Of a DNA stretch of 64,000 nucleotides, positions 1 through 10,541 are shown piece after piece. The DNA comes from Hevea brasiliensis (taxonomy: Eukaryota; Streptophyta; Magnoliopsida; Malpighiales; Euphorbiaceae): NCBI RefSeq assembly GCF_030052815.1, contig NC_079507.1, positions 49,673,571 to 49,737,570 of the forward strand. Reading direction: 5' to 3'. The number at the start of each line of letters is the position of its first letter. Within the stretch, counting starts at the first letter, position 1. Position numbers and translations under genes: made by a program. The notes below the pieces were generated by a model, which worked only from the letters and a program-made list of their open reading frames with translations, had not been told where the DNA came from and searched no databases.

Positions 1-76
1 TTCTCAAGATATTAGAGTCCGGATTGGCAATGGCTCAACTGTTGAAGCTTTAGCCATAGGATCTAAATCTTTTTAC

Positions 77-1099
77 ATGTTTGGACATGTTTTGTGTTTA
101 GATAATATTTTATATGTACCTGATGCTTTTAAGAACATCATTTCTATATCTAGTTTGACTAAAAATAACTATGAATTTCAGTTCAAAGATGATGTTTGCA
201 ATATTTATTTTAGAAATAAATATGCTGGTTCGGGTTATATGAATGATGGTCTTTACTATTTGGATAATAATGACAAACACAAATTGAATGCAAGTGATCT
301 AAAAGAATGCAATGCCATGGTGAAAACCAACTCAAGTTCAAAATATATTTGGCACTTAAGGTTATGTCATGTTGCAGAAGATAGGATTGCAAAACTGGAG
401 AAAATGGGGATTCTATCCTCATTGGGCTCTGAGCCTACTCCAACTTGTGAATCTTGCCTTCAGGGCAAAATGACTAGATCACCCTTTGTTGGACAAGGGC
501 TAAGAGCTGAAAATATTTTGGAGCTAATACAGAGTGATGTATGTGGTCCATTTAAAGAAATGGCTAGAGGGGGTTTTCATTATTTTATTACCTTTACTGA
601 TGATAAATCAAGGTTTGGGTATTTGTATTTGATGAAATACAAACATGAATCTTTTGAAAAGTTCAAAGAATTTAAATCAAGTAGAAAATCAAGCAGAAAG
701 AGTATTAAAGCTCTTCGATTAGATCGTGGAGGTGAATATTTGAGTACTGAATTTGATGAATACTTGAGAGAGCATGGCATTGTTTCTCAGCTGACTCCTC
801 CAGGAACGCCACAACTGAATGGTGTATCTGAAAGGAGAAATCGTGCCCTATTGGATATGGTACGTAGTATGATGAGCTATACTGATATGCCAATCTTCTT
901 TTGGGAATTTGCATTAGAATCAGCTTTGTATATTCTGAATAGGATTCCATCAAAATCAGTTTCTTCCACACCTTATGAGATATGGCATGGAAGAAAACAA
1001 AGTCTTAAGCATGTTAAGATTTGGGGTTGTCCAGCTTATATCAAAAAGCTGAACACTGATAAATTGGAGACCAGATCAGAAAAAAGGTCGATTTGTTGA
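77..1099 (+). pseudogene. copia GAG-pre-integrase and integrase core (broken)
   Basis: This 340-codon open frame is part of a copia polyprotein; its first Met is internal because the polyprotein begins outside the window. Residues about 90-130 form the HHCC zinc-binding pre-integrase region (WHLRLCH then CESCLQGK). The catalytic core follows at about 147-310 with the D-D-E residues in SDVCGPF, RLDRGGEY and GVSERRN. The integrase would join element cDNA to host DNA. The frame breaks near 1095, and in another frame the typical copia continuation (RFVEYPKDSFGYYFY) is visible, so this is a frameshifted remnant and not a separate gene. Confidence 0.9.
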
Positions 1100-1133
1100 A
1101 TATCCAAAAGATAGTTTTGGATATTATTTTTAT

Positions 1134-2312
1134 TTGTCTACTTCACAAAAGGTTGTGATAAGTAGAGATGCCACATTTCTTGAACAACAGTTTGTTCAAG
1201 AAGGAGGCAAAGGAAGGCAAATAGAGTTAGAATTGGAGAATTCTGACCAACCAACAGATCAGATGGATATAGATCCATCTAGTCAACCTATATCCATTGA
1301 TGAAACATCTACAGCTGTTCCTCGTAGAACAACCAGGGTATCTCACCCACCAGTGAGATATGATTTTCTTCATGAAGAAGAACAAGAGTTGTCTACTCAT
1401 GAAGAAGTAGATAATGGAGATGATCCACTTATTTATGAAGAAGCTATATCAAATATAGACTCTTCAAAATGGATTGATGCTATGAAATCCGAGATTGATT
1501 CTATGTATAAGAATCAAGTTTGGGATCTTATTGACCCACCTGAAGGTATTGTACCTATAGGGAACAAATGGGTTTTCAAAAAGAAAATTGGTTCTGATGG
1601 AAAGGTAGAGACCTATAAGGCAAGGCTATTAGCGAAAGGGTTTCGCCAAAGGCAAGGAATCGACTATGAGGAGACTTTCTCGCCTGTTGCCATGCTTAAA
1701 TCAATTAGGATTTTATTAGCAATAGCTGCATACTATGATTATGAGATTTGGCAGATGGATGTCAAAACAACTTTTCTCAATGGATACATTGAAGAAAACA
1801 TTTTCATGAAACAACCTAGGGGTTTTGAATCCCAAGATGGTTCCAAGGTATGCAAGCTAAAGCGATCCATTTATGGGTTGAAACAAGCTTTGAGGAGTTG
1901 GAACATCCGTTTTGATGAAGCCATTAAATCATTTGGTTTTATCAAAAATGAGGATGAGCCATGTGTATATAAGAAGGTTAGTGACAGTGCTATCACTTTC
2001 CTTGTCTTATATGTGGATGACATACTGTTGATGGGTAATGACACAGGTATGTTAACAACTATAAAGGTATGGTTGTCAAATACATTCTCCATGAAAGACT
2101 TAGGGGAGGTAACCTATATTCTTGGGATTCGCATCTATAGAGATAGAGCGAAAAGAATAATTGGTTTATCCCAAAGTCTATACTTGGAAAAGGTGTTAAA
2201 GAGGTTTAACATGCTTGATTCCAAGAGAGGATTGTTACCAGTGAGACATGGTATCCACCTTTCTAAAGAGATGTCTCCAAAGACACCTGAAGAAAGAGAT
2301 AAGATGGCGTGA
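1134..2312 (+). pseudogene. copia reverse transcriptase region (broken)
   Basis: The frame carries the copia RT domain at residues about 125-370: NKWVFKKK, the QMDVKTTFLNG block, the IYGLKQ block, and the catalytic YVDDILL motif with both Asp present. The linker before it (residues 1-120) is the usual acidic, low-complexity integrase-RT spacer. It ends prematurely near 2310 after ERDKMA. The homologous continuation (IGSLMYAMLCTRPDIAY) is in a second frame from 2325, so one small indel separates RT from RNase H. The catalytic residues are intact but the polyprotein cannot be made. Confidence 0.9.
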
Positions 2313-2314
2313 TT

Positions 2315-3001
2315 CCATATGCTTCGTTATTGGAAGTTTAATGTATGCAATGTTGTGTACTAGGCCGGATATCGCATATGTCGTTAGTTTGACTAGCGGT
2401 ATCAATCCAATCCAGTTTGGAACATCGAATAGTCACAAGAATATCCTTAAGTACTTGAGAAGAACTAAGGATTTATTCTTGATTTATGGAGATGGAGACT
2501 TACAATTGGATGGTTATACTGATTCTGATTTCCAATCAGATATCAATGATAGAAAGTCTACCTCTGGATATGTGTTCATTTGTAATGGAGGTGCGATCGG
2601 TTGGAAGAGTTCCAAGCAGAGCACATTGCAGATTCCACTACGATTCCACTACAGAGGTCGAGTATATTCTGCATTAGATCTTTGCAAAGGAAGCTGTTTG
2701 GATAAAGAAGTTCGTGATAGAACTTACAGTAGTTCCTTCCATTGAGTCAGCAGTTCCACTACACTGTTATAATAATGGAGCAGTCATACAGGCTAAGGAA
2801 CTAAGGTCTCACCAGAAATCCAAACACATAGAAAGGCGCTACCACATTATCAGAGAAATAGTTGGGCGAGGCGATGTAGCCATGCAGAAAATAGCATCAG
2901 CTGAAAATCCAGCTGATCCATTCACTAAGCCTATGTCACAGACTCAGTTAGACCGACATCTTGAGAAGATAGGTCTAAGGTATTGTAATGAATGGCTCTA
3001 G
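2315..3001 (+). pseudogene. copia RNase H region (broken)
   Basis: Two overlapping frames give the C-terminal copia RNase H. The first (to about 2680) contains the GYTDSDFQSD block with catalytic Asp and the RKSTSGYVF block. The second (2714-3001) contains NNGAVIQAKE, the KHIERRYHIIRE block and the terminal DPFTKP segment, and ends at TAG after NEWL. A frameshift near 2640-2710 separates them. The stop is 15 bp upstream of the 3' LTR, so this is the natural polyprotein end. The purine tract expected just before the LTR is degraded. Confidence 0.88.
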
Positions 3002-3022
3002 TGCTAGTGTGCATTATGTTAG

Positions 3023-4657
3023 TGATGCATACATTTTGCATAGTCATTTAGGTCTAATTTCATAGCTATTTTATTCTATTATTAGTTATTTTTAGCTAAT
3101 TTCATTAGTTAATTAGTTAGTTTTCCATAATTGTCGATTTTGGATTAATTTGTATCTTTTACTTTGTTTTGTAGGAAAAATGGTGTTTTTGAAGGACTGA
3201 AGAGAAATTTTGCCATTGAGGAGTGACTTCTACAGCCAAAGATGTCAAAAACAAGTTTTCAAGCTAAAATATGCATTGATCAAATTGTGCATAACTTGCC
3301 GCATAAGCTATGCAGATCTGCATAAGGAGAAAAATCACTGTTCCAGAACTAACCGAAATGTGCATAAGGAGACTGCATAGCTTATGCACATTCTCGCCTC
3401 CCTTATGCACCTTCACGGAATTGTGCATAGCCTATGCACCAAGTCATGCAGTTTCGCATAAGTGAACTAGAATCAGTAAAATCGCATAAGGGATCGCATA
3501 ACTTATGCGATCCACTTATGATCCCATAAAGAGTTCATTAATGAGCTGGCAGAAGATTCCCTCAGATAATTCCTCCTAGAACACACCATTTTAGGGCTCC
3601 ATGTCAGAAAAATGCTATAAATAGTCTCATTTTCCCATTTTAAAGAAGATGAAGAAAGAAAGGAAGGAGAGACAAGGAGCAGAAAAGGAAAGGAGGGGCT
3701 GAGCAGAATTTGAAGAGTCACCTTCACCTTCCACACCATTTTTAACCAAGATTTGCAGATTTCTTTCTTTTCTTACACTTTTCTACATTTCTAGTGTTTA
3801 ATTTCTTACTTCTTAGTTTAGATTAAAGCTTTATCTCCTTAAAAACTCATAATATCTTGTAAGAATTATGGATAGTGAGTAGTTTACTTTTGATTCTGGA
3901 GTAAGGGTTGTAATATTTGAGATATTTTGTGAATCTTGATTGGGTAATCCGTATTTTGTGGTCTTAATGAGTTTTATTCATTTCTTGTATGCTTAATGAT
4001 ATGCTTAGTGTAGGATCCCATTAAGTGATGTTCTTAATCCATGGTTGAAGCACCGAAAGGAGAAGGCCTTGTGATAGATAATCAAGAAATTGGACTTAAT
4101 TAACTTAGACCTAGAAATAGGCTAAGGATTAAGAGGATTCACAGATTAATTAAAGAACTTAATGGGTCTTAATTAATTCTAACTCCACGAAAGTAGGATT
4201 AGTTTGATTAAGGCACTCTTTGTCTCACTCGAAAGGGAATTCAAAGGATTTAAGAATTAATCTCCTTAAAACCCCTAAGTTTCATAAAATTGGATAACCA
4301 ATTTAAATCCCAAAATAGCTCGAATATGAAATCCCGAACTCCGGAATCGCCTTTTTACCATTGTTAATTTTAAATTGAATTTAATTGATTGCCATTTTCA
4401 ATATTGCCATATTTGAACTTGCTTATTTCAATTTGATGCAATTTTAGTTTAATGCAATACATTGTTAAATAGAATATTGATTTTGCACATATAGATTTTA
4501 CGCTCCATTACTCATCAATTCACTTCTTTAATTTCATAGATACTTCGATTTAGTCAACTTTTATATCAAAAATTCAATCATTAACACGACTCCTCGTGGG
4601 ATCGATATTTTTCTATACTACTTGTACGACCCGTGCACTTGCGGTAGGGACGCATCA
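3023..4657 (+). mobile_element. Solo LTR, Ty3/gypsy (Tat/Athila-like)
   Basis: The 1635-bp unit starts TGATGC and ends GCATCA (short inverted ends) and is flanked by a perfect 5-bp target duplication GTTAG (3018-3022 and 4658-4662). Its right end has the CTTGTACGACCCGTGCACTTG sequence typical of the end of Tat/Athila-type gypsy LTRs. There is no PBS, PPT or coding region on either side; copia LTR sequence resumes directly. This is the product of LTR-LTR recombination after insertion. It must postdate the copia insertion. Confidence 0.9.
3289..3530. repeat. Cluster of GCATAAG / CTTATGC words inside the solo LTR
   Basis: About a dozen copies of GCATAAG, GCATAAC, GCATAG or their complements occur in 240 bp, for example near 3289, 3301, 3320, 3362, 3381, 3402, 3425, 3457, 3484, 3496 and 3502. 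Several are paired head to head (TCGCATAACTTATGCGA at 3494-3510 is a perfect palindrome), so the transcript could form stacked short hairpins. The spacing is irregular, unlike a satellite. Confidence 0.8.
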
Positions 4658-6765
4658 GTTAGTAGTATGCCCTAGAGCATATCATTTAGTATGTATCTTG
4701 TACATATTTTTATTAATAAAAGGCATTTCCACTTTTCCGTTTACATAATATATTTATTTGTAATAGAAAAGGTCCATTGATATTTTGTTAGAAATATTAT
4801 TCTTAAGTTGTTAAGAATATAAGTGACAATATTTCTAGCACAAAGTATCATAAATAGGTTCACAATCGAGGATACTTCATAATAAGGATATGACTTATCT
4901 AGAAAGATTGTATTCATATTTGTTCCCAAGTTATTTATATGAGATATAAATAAGATGGAATGGTGAGTCTCATGCCATATAACAAACATGATAGGCACTT
5001 ATAAATGATAAGTAGGCCGAACCAGTGACACTTATGACAAGCACATGGAGTTTACTCTTGTCAATGTTTTGTCATAAATCATATCAGTGCATATAATCTT
5101 TAGACCTGAGATAGCACAGTTATCTTGTATATAGGTAGTTTGAGTTTGATACTGCTTTCATACTTGTACTATGTATGGGTATATGGGCATGTGTTGGCTC
5201 CTACTAGTTATATATGGAGGTAGGTATTGATCAAGATGGAATCTGTTCCTCTAAGTAAATAGAGATAAAATCATATGTTCATTTAATTGTTCTTGATGTT
5301 TCAAGTTCCTGGCCAGGACAGATAGATTTATTCAGAAAAGAGTTTCTGATGAGAAAATCTTTTTAATCAAGAATTGGAATTAAAAGAGAACAAAATATTC
5401 ATAGCAAATGGAGTTTGACATAAACCATGACTCCAGCTTGAGTTGGGATTTTGTAACAGAGAGATTCTAGTGCATGGTAACATATGATTATAGGTTCATT
5501 TAAGGTAAACCTTATTACTAATTGGGTGGCCATGGCATGCTATGCTAGGTGTTAACCATGGTCTATGAGGTTCATAAAATGATTTAGAGAAATCATTTAT
5601 GGTAAGAAAGAGTTCTGATGATATTAAGAGTTGATATCATGTCTCATTGCCAATTAGTGATGAGCCTAGTAAGTCACACACATACACAAGTTATCACCTA
5701 TTTAAATATGATTTAATTAATTAATTAAAGAGTTTAATTGATTAATTAAATAGGTTTGGTTTGCAATTAAATTGCAAAGTCCCTAGCATGACTTGAAACC
5801 AAATCTAGATTATTGGATGTATAGTATAAATTAAATTTATATTTAAAGTATTTAAATATGAATTTAATTAATGAGAAATTAATTAATAGAGATTAATTAA
5901 TTAATTTATATTTGATATAAATTAATTAGAAGAAGAAAAATAATTATTTTGGGTTAAGAACTCAAAATTAAGACACATGGGCATTTTGGTCATTTCATAG
6001 TGTGACACGTGGCACCATGAGATGGTGAGACATGGGATTACACATAAACTTGCCAAATGTTTTTTAATCATGTAAGATGATTAAAATCAAGATTAAATAT
6101 ATGTTTGACACTTGGCACAATGTGATTGGGTCACTTAAACCTAGAGCTAATCAAAGGGTGACATGTGACAAGGGTTTAATGTGTTAACCTAGCTATTTAA
6201 GTGTGGTTATGAAAAGAAAAAATAACCAGCAGCCACTCCTCTCCTTTGTCACGCCACCTTGAGGCTTTTCATCTATTCTTCTTCATCTCTCATCAATTCA
6301 AAGAGATTAGCCATCAATCTCTTGAATTAAGAATACTAGAAATTGTTTCTAGTGTCCTATTTACATCTCTAATCTCTTAAAAGGCAGAACTTAAATTTCT
6401 AATTAATAGAAAAAGCTTTAGAAGCTGTTCAAGGGCTGCCATAGGTGTTCTTGGTGTGGACAAGCTAGAGGGACAACATCTGGTGTCCTGAAGACGAATC
6501 TCAAAGGCACAGACATGCTGCAGTGCATCAAGAGGTTAGTGAAATCGTTCTTGATTTAATCTAGGGTTCTAAAATTAATCTGATTAATTTTAAAATCTTA
6601 AATGGCAAATACAGATCCAAAAAACATATTAAAAGAGTTTTAATATGTTATTTATCATTGAAATCAAATAGATAAAAATAAATCTTGCATGATGCATGTG
6701 ACCCTAGGTGAAAATTTTTGAATTTAATGGTATAAACTTGTGTTTTTCACGCTTCCGTTCCTTCA

Positions 6766-8188
6766 CATTAAAGGCCAACATTATAGGTTGACTAATGAAA
6801 AGAATAGTATCAATAAAATTTAATTATGGAACCTTATGATTAGAAACAATTTAAATGAGTACTGAAACACTTTAAATTGTGTGTTTCAGTTGAAAAGGAT
6901 ATTGAAAAGCATAAGGAACATTGAGCGAAGGCCTAGAGGCGACTCAAATCATGTCTGTACACAATACATTTTATATTCTCTACTTTTACTAGAAAATTTA
7001 TTTGGAGAAATAAGTTATGAATAATTTTTAATTGTTTTGGCTTTGGGAATATTATTTGGAAATTATTGTGTTGCCTACTTTGCAAATGGAAATTTTGAGA
7101 TAAAATGTAATTTGTGATTTGTATGAAATATTTAAAATATTGTGATTTGGAATTGTTTTTGATTCACACTTGGCATGGCAATATCACTATGTTCCTCCTC
7201 CATTTATGGGGTGAGTATGACTATATTCCTCCCTCTTTGACTTGTCAGTCTGAGGTGAGTATGGATGTTCATTATTTAGCTAGCTACCTCCCTCATTGAT
7301 TTTGATTAGTGTGGTGAGTATGTCTTGTCGTGGTGTACAACATAGCATGTTCGGAAAAATTTGTGTCATGACCTAAGTTGTGTTATTGATTGGCAACACT
7401 ATGTTATTAAATTGTTTGATTAAATTTGTGTTATATGAGCTTTGAAAATTGTGACATGAAATTGTGAATTATTTAAGTTATAAATTGTCAATAAAAGTTT
7501 TATATACCGCATTTTAAATTGTTATTGTGCACCACTGAGTAAATTTTACTCAGTGATAGCTTTTTCATTGCTGTCGCAGGTAGACAGACAGACAGAGCAG
7601 CTGAGTAAGCTGCTTGTGCTATACTTTTGGGATTTTGCCAGGTATATTGAGTATACCATCTTTTTTATAATTTTTGTTGTAATGTATGTGCACTGTATGT
7701 ATATATTATACTTAGTCTTGAGCAGTTGTAAACTAAAGCTGTAATATATTTATTTCTTATCTCAGCTTTTGAACTACTCAATCATTTTGTAGTATATCTT
7801 TGGAAATACTGAAAATTGATGTTGAATTGAGTTTGACAAATGTTGAGAAATTTATTTGTGTTGAACTATTATTGTAGTTTGGGATTGAACAAATATATTG
7901 GAAGTATTTTTTTTACAGGTTTTTGAAGAACTGTTTTATTCAAAATACAGACAGTACTCTGCTGAAATTTTTATAAAATTTGTGGCTATTTTAGACTTAA
8001 TATGTGATTTAACTTCGATAAAAAAATTTTAACACCTGTCAAAAGTGCTCACCACTATAAAAAAGAAATAAGAAAATGTTTAAAATCCCTTGTAGTATAT
8101 CTAATGGGTTATCAGTAGACGAAGTTTGGTAATTCATTAGGTATACTACGAGATCATGTTATGCCTTACGGAGGGGTAAGGTGTGACA
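6766..8188 (+). repeat. G1 5' LTR, 3' portion
   Basis: This segment aligns by eye with 12010-13343 of the 3' LTR over its whole length and ends in the same GGTGTGACA. It is about 89 bp longer: a stretch at about 6875-6965 is absent from the 3' LTR. The upstream portion was displaced by the copia insertion at CATTA. Confidence 0.88.
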
Positions 8189-8196
8189 TGTTTTAG

Positions 8197-8208
8197 TGGT
8201 ATCAGAGC
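8197..8208 (+). other. Primer binding site, tRNA-iMet type
   Basis: TGGTATCAGAGC, complementary to the 3' end of plant initiator-Met tRNA, lies 8 bp after the 5' LTR. The same spacing and spacer (TGTTTTAG) are found in G2. Confidence 0.9.
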
Positions 8209-8349
8209 TAGGTTTTTAAATTCTATTTTGACCTGTAATTTGAATATTTTTCCTTCACAACACAACTGCTCAATGTCATGGTTTGATACATACAGTACAT
8301 TACATTATAAATATGCACTAACGGGAGGAAATCTCCTTATGTTATTTGT

Positions 8350-9545
8350 TCAGGAGGAATAATATTCTCTAATTGACTATGGAAGAAGGGGACCGTTCAG
8401 TTGATTAATCAGTAGAGGCTGAGGTGCAAGGGGAAGCCCCAGCCCTTCAAAATGTGAGTAGATCAGCTGCACTAACACCCTCAATACCGTAGTTCCCTGC
8501 TCAATTTGCTCAGCAGATGGGTGCGATGTTCCAACAGATGGCTGGTAACATGCCCACTCAATCCCCACTGCAGACACCAGTAGTACAACCACAGCCTTTA
8601 GTTAGGCAGTACGACAAGCTGATTAAGTATGGGGCTACTGAGTTCAAGGAGACAGTGAATCTGCTAGAGGCAGAACATTGGTTAGAAAGGATGAAAAGAG
8701 TTTTTAGGAAGTTGCACTGCACCGATGAGCTGAAGTTTGAATATTCAGTCTCACTTCTACAGGGGATGCATATGACTAGTGGAAAACCATTCCCCATAAT
8801 TTGGTGGAACCCCCAGTGCTGACATGGGATGACTTTCTCAGAGAGTTCAGACAAAAATATGTCCTAGATGCCTATGTGGACCAAAAGCTACAGGAGTTCT
8901 TAAGCCTGAAGAAAAGGAACAGAACAGTGGCAGAATATGAGAGAAACTTCTCTCGATTGAGTCATTACGTAGGAAGCCTGCTTACCACTCCTAGAGACAG
9001 ATGTAAACGTTTTGAGGCCAAATTAAAGCCTAGTCTAAGAATGCAAGTTGTGGGGTTCCGACACCAAAATTTCTCAGAGCTAATATCGCAAGCCCTGGAA
9101 CTGGAAAGAATTGAGAATGAAGAAACAGTTGAAAATGGTACAGAAGAAAAAGAGAAAATTAGAAAGACTACTAATCAAGTTCCTTATAGTGGGTCAGGAA
9201 AGAAAAAGCACTTTGGAGGATCTAGCTCACGCGAATCTGGTAGAGATAGATCTTCTGGACAGAAACCACCCTAATCCAATCAGCAAACTCAGCAAAGACC
9301 CAAAAATACACTGTCGGATCGACTTTGTGAAACTTGTGGTAAACCATATAGTGGGGTATGTTATAGAGCCATAGGAGCATGTTTTAATTATGGAGAGACT
9401 GGTCATTTTGCTAAAGATTGTATAAATCCACGCCGTTCTGGATCATTTACTACACTAGAGGGATCAGCCCAAGTTTCTACCCCAAGGAGTTCACCATCAG
9501 TTAGTAGAGGCAGAGGTAGAGGTAGGGGTAGTACACCTAGAAGTT
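8350..9545 (+). pseudogene. G1 gag (decayed)
   Basis: Frames around 8517-8822 and 8801-9274 give the retrotransposon gag domain (RQYDKLIKYGA, EHWLERM, then WDDFLREF, AEYERNFSRLSHY, FEAKLKPSLRM). They closely parallel the gag at 59494-60288. A frameshift lies near 8770-8800 and earlier in-frame stops near 8404. The zinc knuckle at about 9388-9420 reads CFNYGETGHFAKDC, so its second cysteine is replaced by tyrosine. A GR-rich tail follows to a stop near 9545. Gag would package element RNA; this copy cannot make a full protein. Confidence 0.88.
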
Positions 9546-9574
9546 AGAGTACTGTGAATCAGCCAAAACAAGGT

Positions 9575-9665
9575 GATGCTTCAGCTAGAGTATACACTAT
9601 ATGGCAAAGGGAAGAGGTTGAGACTGCTGACATTGTTGCTGATACTTTCTCAATTTTGAACTAAG

Positions 9666-9744
<79 letters not shown>

Positions 9745-9850
9745 TTACCCAGGGTCTGCATACTTTTATGTTAGTGCTAGCATTGTTTGCCTTCCTGCTG
9801 TCCCTCATATAAAAATAAATTTTGATATGTTAGTGACTAGTCTTTTTGGA
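9575..9850 (+). pseudogene. G1 protease remnant, disrupted at a (TA)n tract
   Basis: At 9580-9660 the reading IWQREEVETADIVADTFS matches the start of the G2 protease region. After the (TA)n tract the homologous sequence resumes at about 9755 (YVSASIV, then FDMLVTS). The aspartate-containing active-site triplet region is lost or scrambled at the TA tract. Homology to the G2 protease fades by about 9850. Confidence 0.8.
9668..9742. repeat. (TA)n microsatellite
   Basis: About 75 bp of uninterrupted TA lies inside the protease remnant. Length variation and assembly uncertainty are likely. Confidence 0.95.
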
Positions 9851-10527
9851 ATTAGTTTTGGAAGAGTTTGTTAGTGAAAGACATTTCCTAGAATACGATA
9901 AATTATTAAAAATCGATAGATAAAGGAGTTGTGGAAGTAAAAATTTGAACAGTTGGTTCAGATATAACAAAGAAATGTTACGAATATGAGTTAGATTGTT
10001 GACTAGAATGGTCAGAGGACTAATGATTAGATAAATAATTTTAACTTAACCTCAATGGTCATTCAATAAGGAAACATGAATCGAAATATTAGATAGAACG
10101 ATAGTAAGAAAAGATTAGTATTATATAAACAAATTAAATGTTATATTAGATTGTTAAAAGTCTTACACAAACTTAAAGGAAAGAAGATTATACGATTCTA
10201 TAGAAAGGAGAAAAACTAAGTTCTCACTCCATAGGATCACACAAGGTCCTAGAAAGAGTGGATTCATTAGCACACAAAATTGCTTACCTCTAAAAAGGTG
10301 AAATGAATTTAAATTCAACGTATGATAGAAAAACTCATAAAGATCATAGCACATGAGGTGAAGCAGCTGAGAAATAAATGTATACGTTTAGTTAAGGTAT
10401 TATGGACCATTATTCAGATTATGAAGATTATGAGGCTACATGAAAATATATGAAAGACATGAAAAAACAAACATCTGACTATGTTAGGATGGCTATTGGG
10501 TAAAATTTCGAGGACAAAATTTATTTT
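9851..10527 (+). pseudogene. G1 pol 3' remnant (post-integrase and chromodomain)
   Basis: No long open frame remains. At about 10185-10290 one frame reads KGEKLSSHSIGSHKVLERV, matching GRKGKLSPRFIGPYEVLERV of G2 just before its chromodomain. At about 10355-10410 a second segment (EVKQLRN, then VKVLW) matches the G2 chromodomain. The intervening RT, RNase H and integrase core are absent. The stretch 9851-10150 has no recognisable coding similarity. Confidence 0.7.
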
Positions 10528-10541
10528 AAGGGGGGAAGAAT
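10528..10541 (+). other. Polypurine tract of G1
   Basis: AAGGGGGGAAGAA immediately precedes the 3' LTR, the expected plus-strand priming site. Confidence 0.85.

Larger units (their letters stand above)
1..6765 (+). mobile_element. Ty1/copia retrotransposon, 5'-truncated by window edge
   Basis: The order is integrase, reverse transcriptase, RNase H and 3' LTR, which is the Ty1/copia order (gypsy elements have integrase last). The 5' LTR, PBS and gag lie left of the window. The 3' LTR starts TGTTAG at 3017 and ends CCTTCA at 6765. The bases CATTA that follow (6766-6770) recur at the equivalent position of the G1 LTR at 12010-12014, so CATTA is the expected 5-bp target duplication and the copia element was inserted in the G1 5' LTR. 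The coding region is broken by frameshifts near 1095, 2300 and 2660. A gypsy-type solo LTR is nested 6 bp inside the 3' LTR, making it younger than the copia insertion. Confidence 0.92.
3017..6765 (+). repeat. copia 3' LTR, interrupted
   Basis: The LTR consists of TGTTAG at 3017-3022 plus 4663-6765. It is about 2.1 kb after removing the nested solo LTR and one copy of its target duplication. It contains AT-rich near-palindromes of TTAATTAA at 5710-5745. The segment from 5956 to about 6740 is repeated, diverged, at 18029-18826. No coding capacity was seen. Confidence 0.85.

Noticed and set aside
5700..5930. TTAATTAA-rich inverted repeats as a possible replication or attachment site
   Set aside because: Low-complexity AT palindromes inside the copia LTR; no support beyond composition.
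7114..7744. Two short frames after the copia element, and 11383-11592
   Set aside because: They lie in the G1 LTR and are not kept in its other copies.
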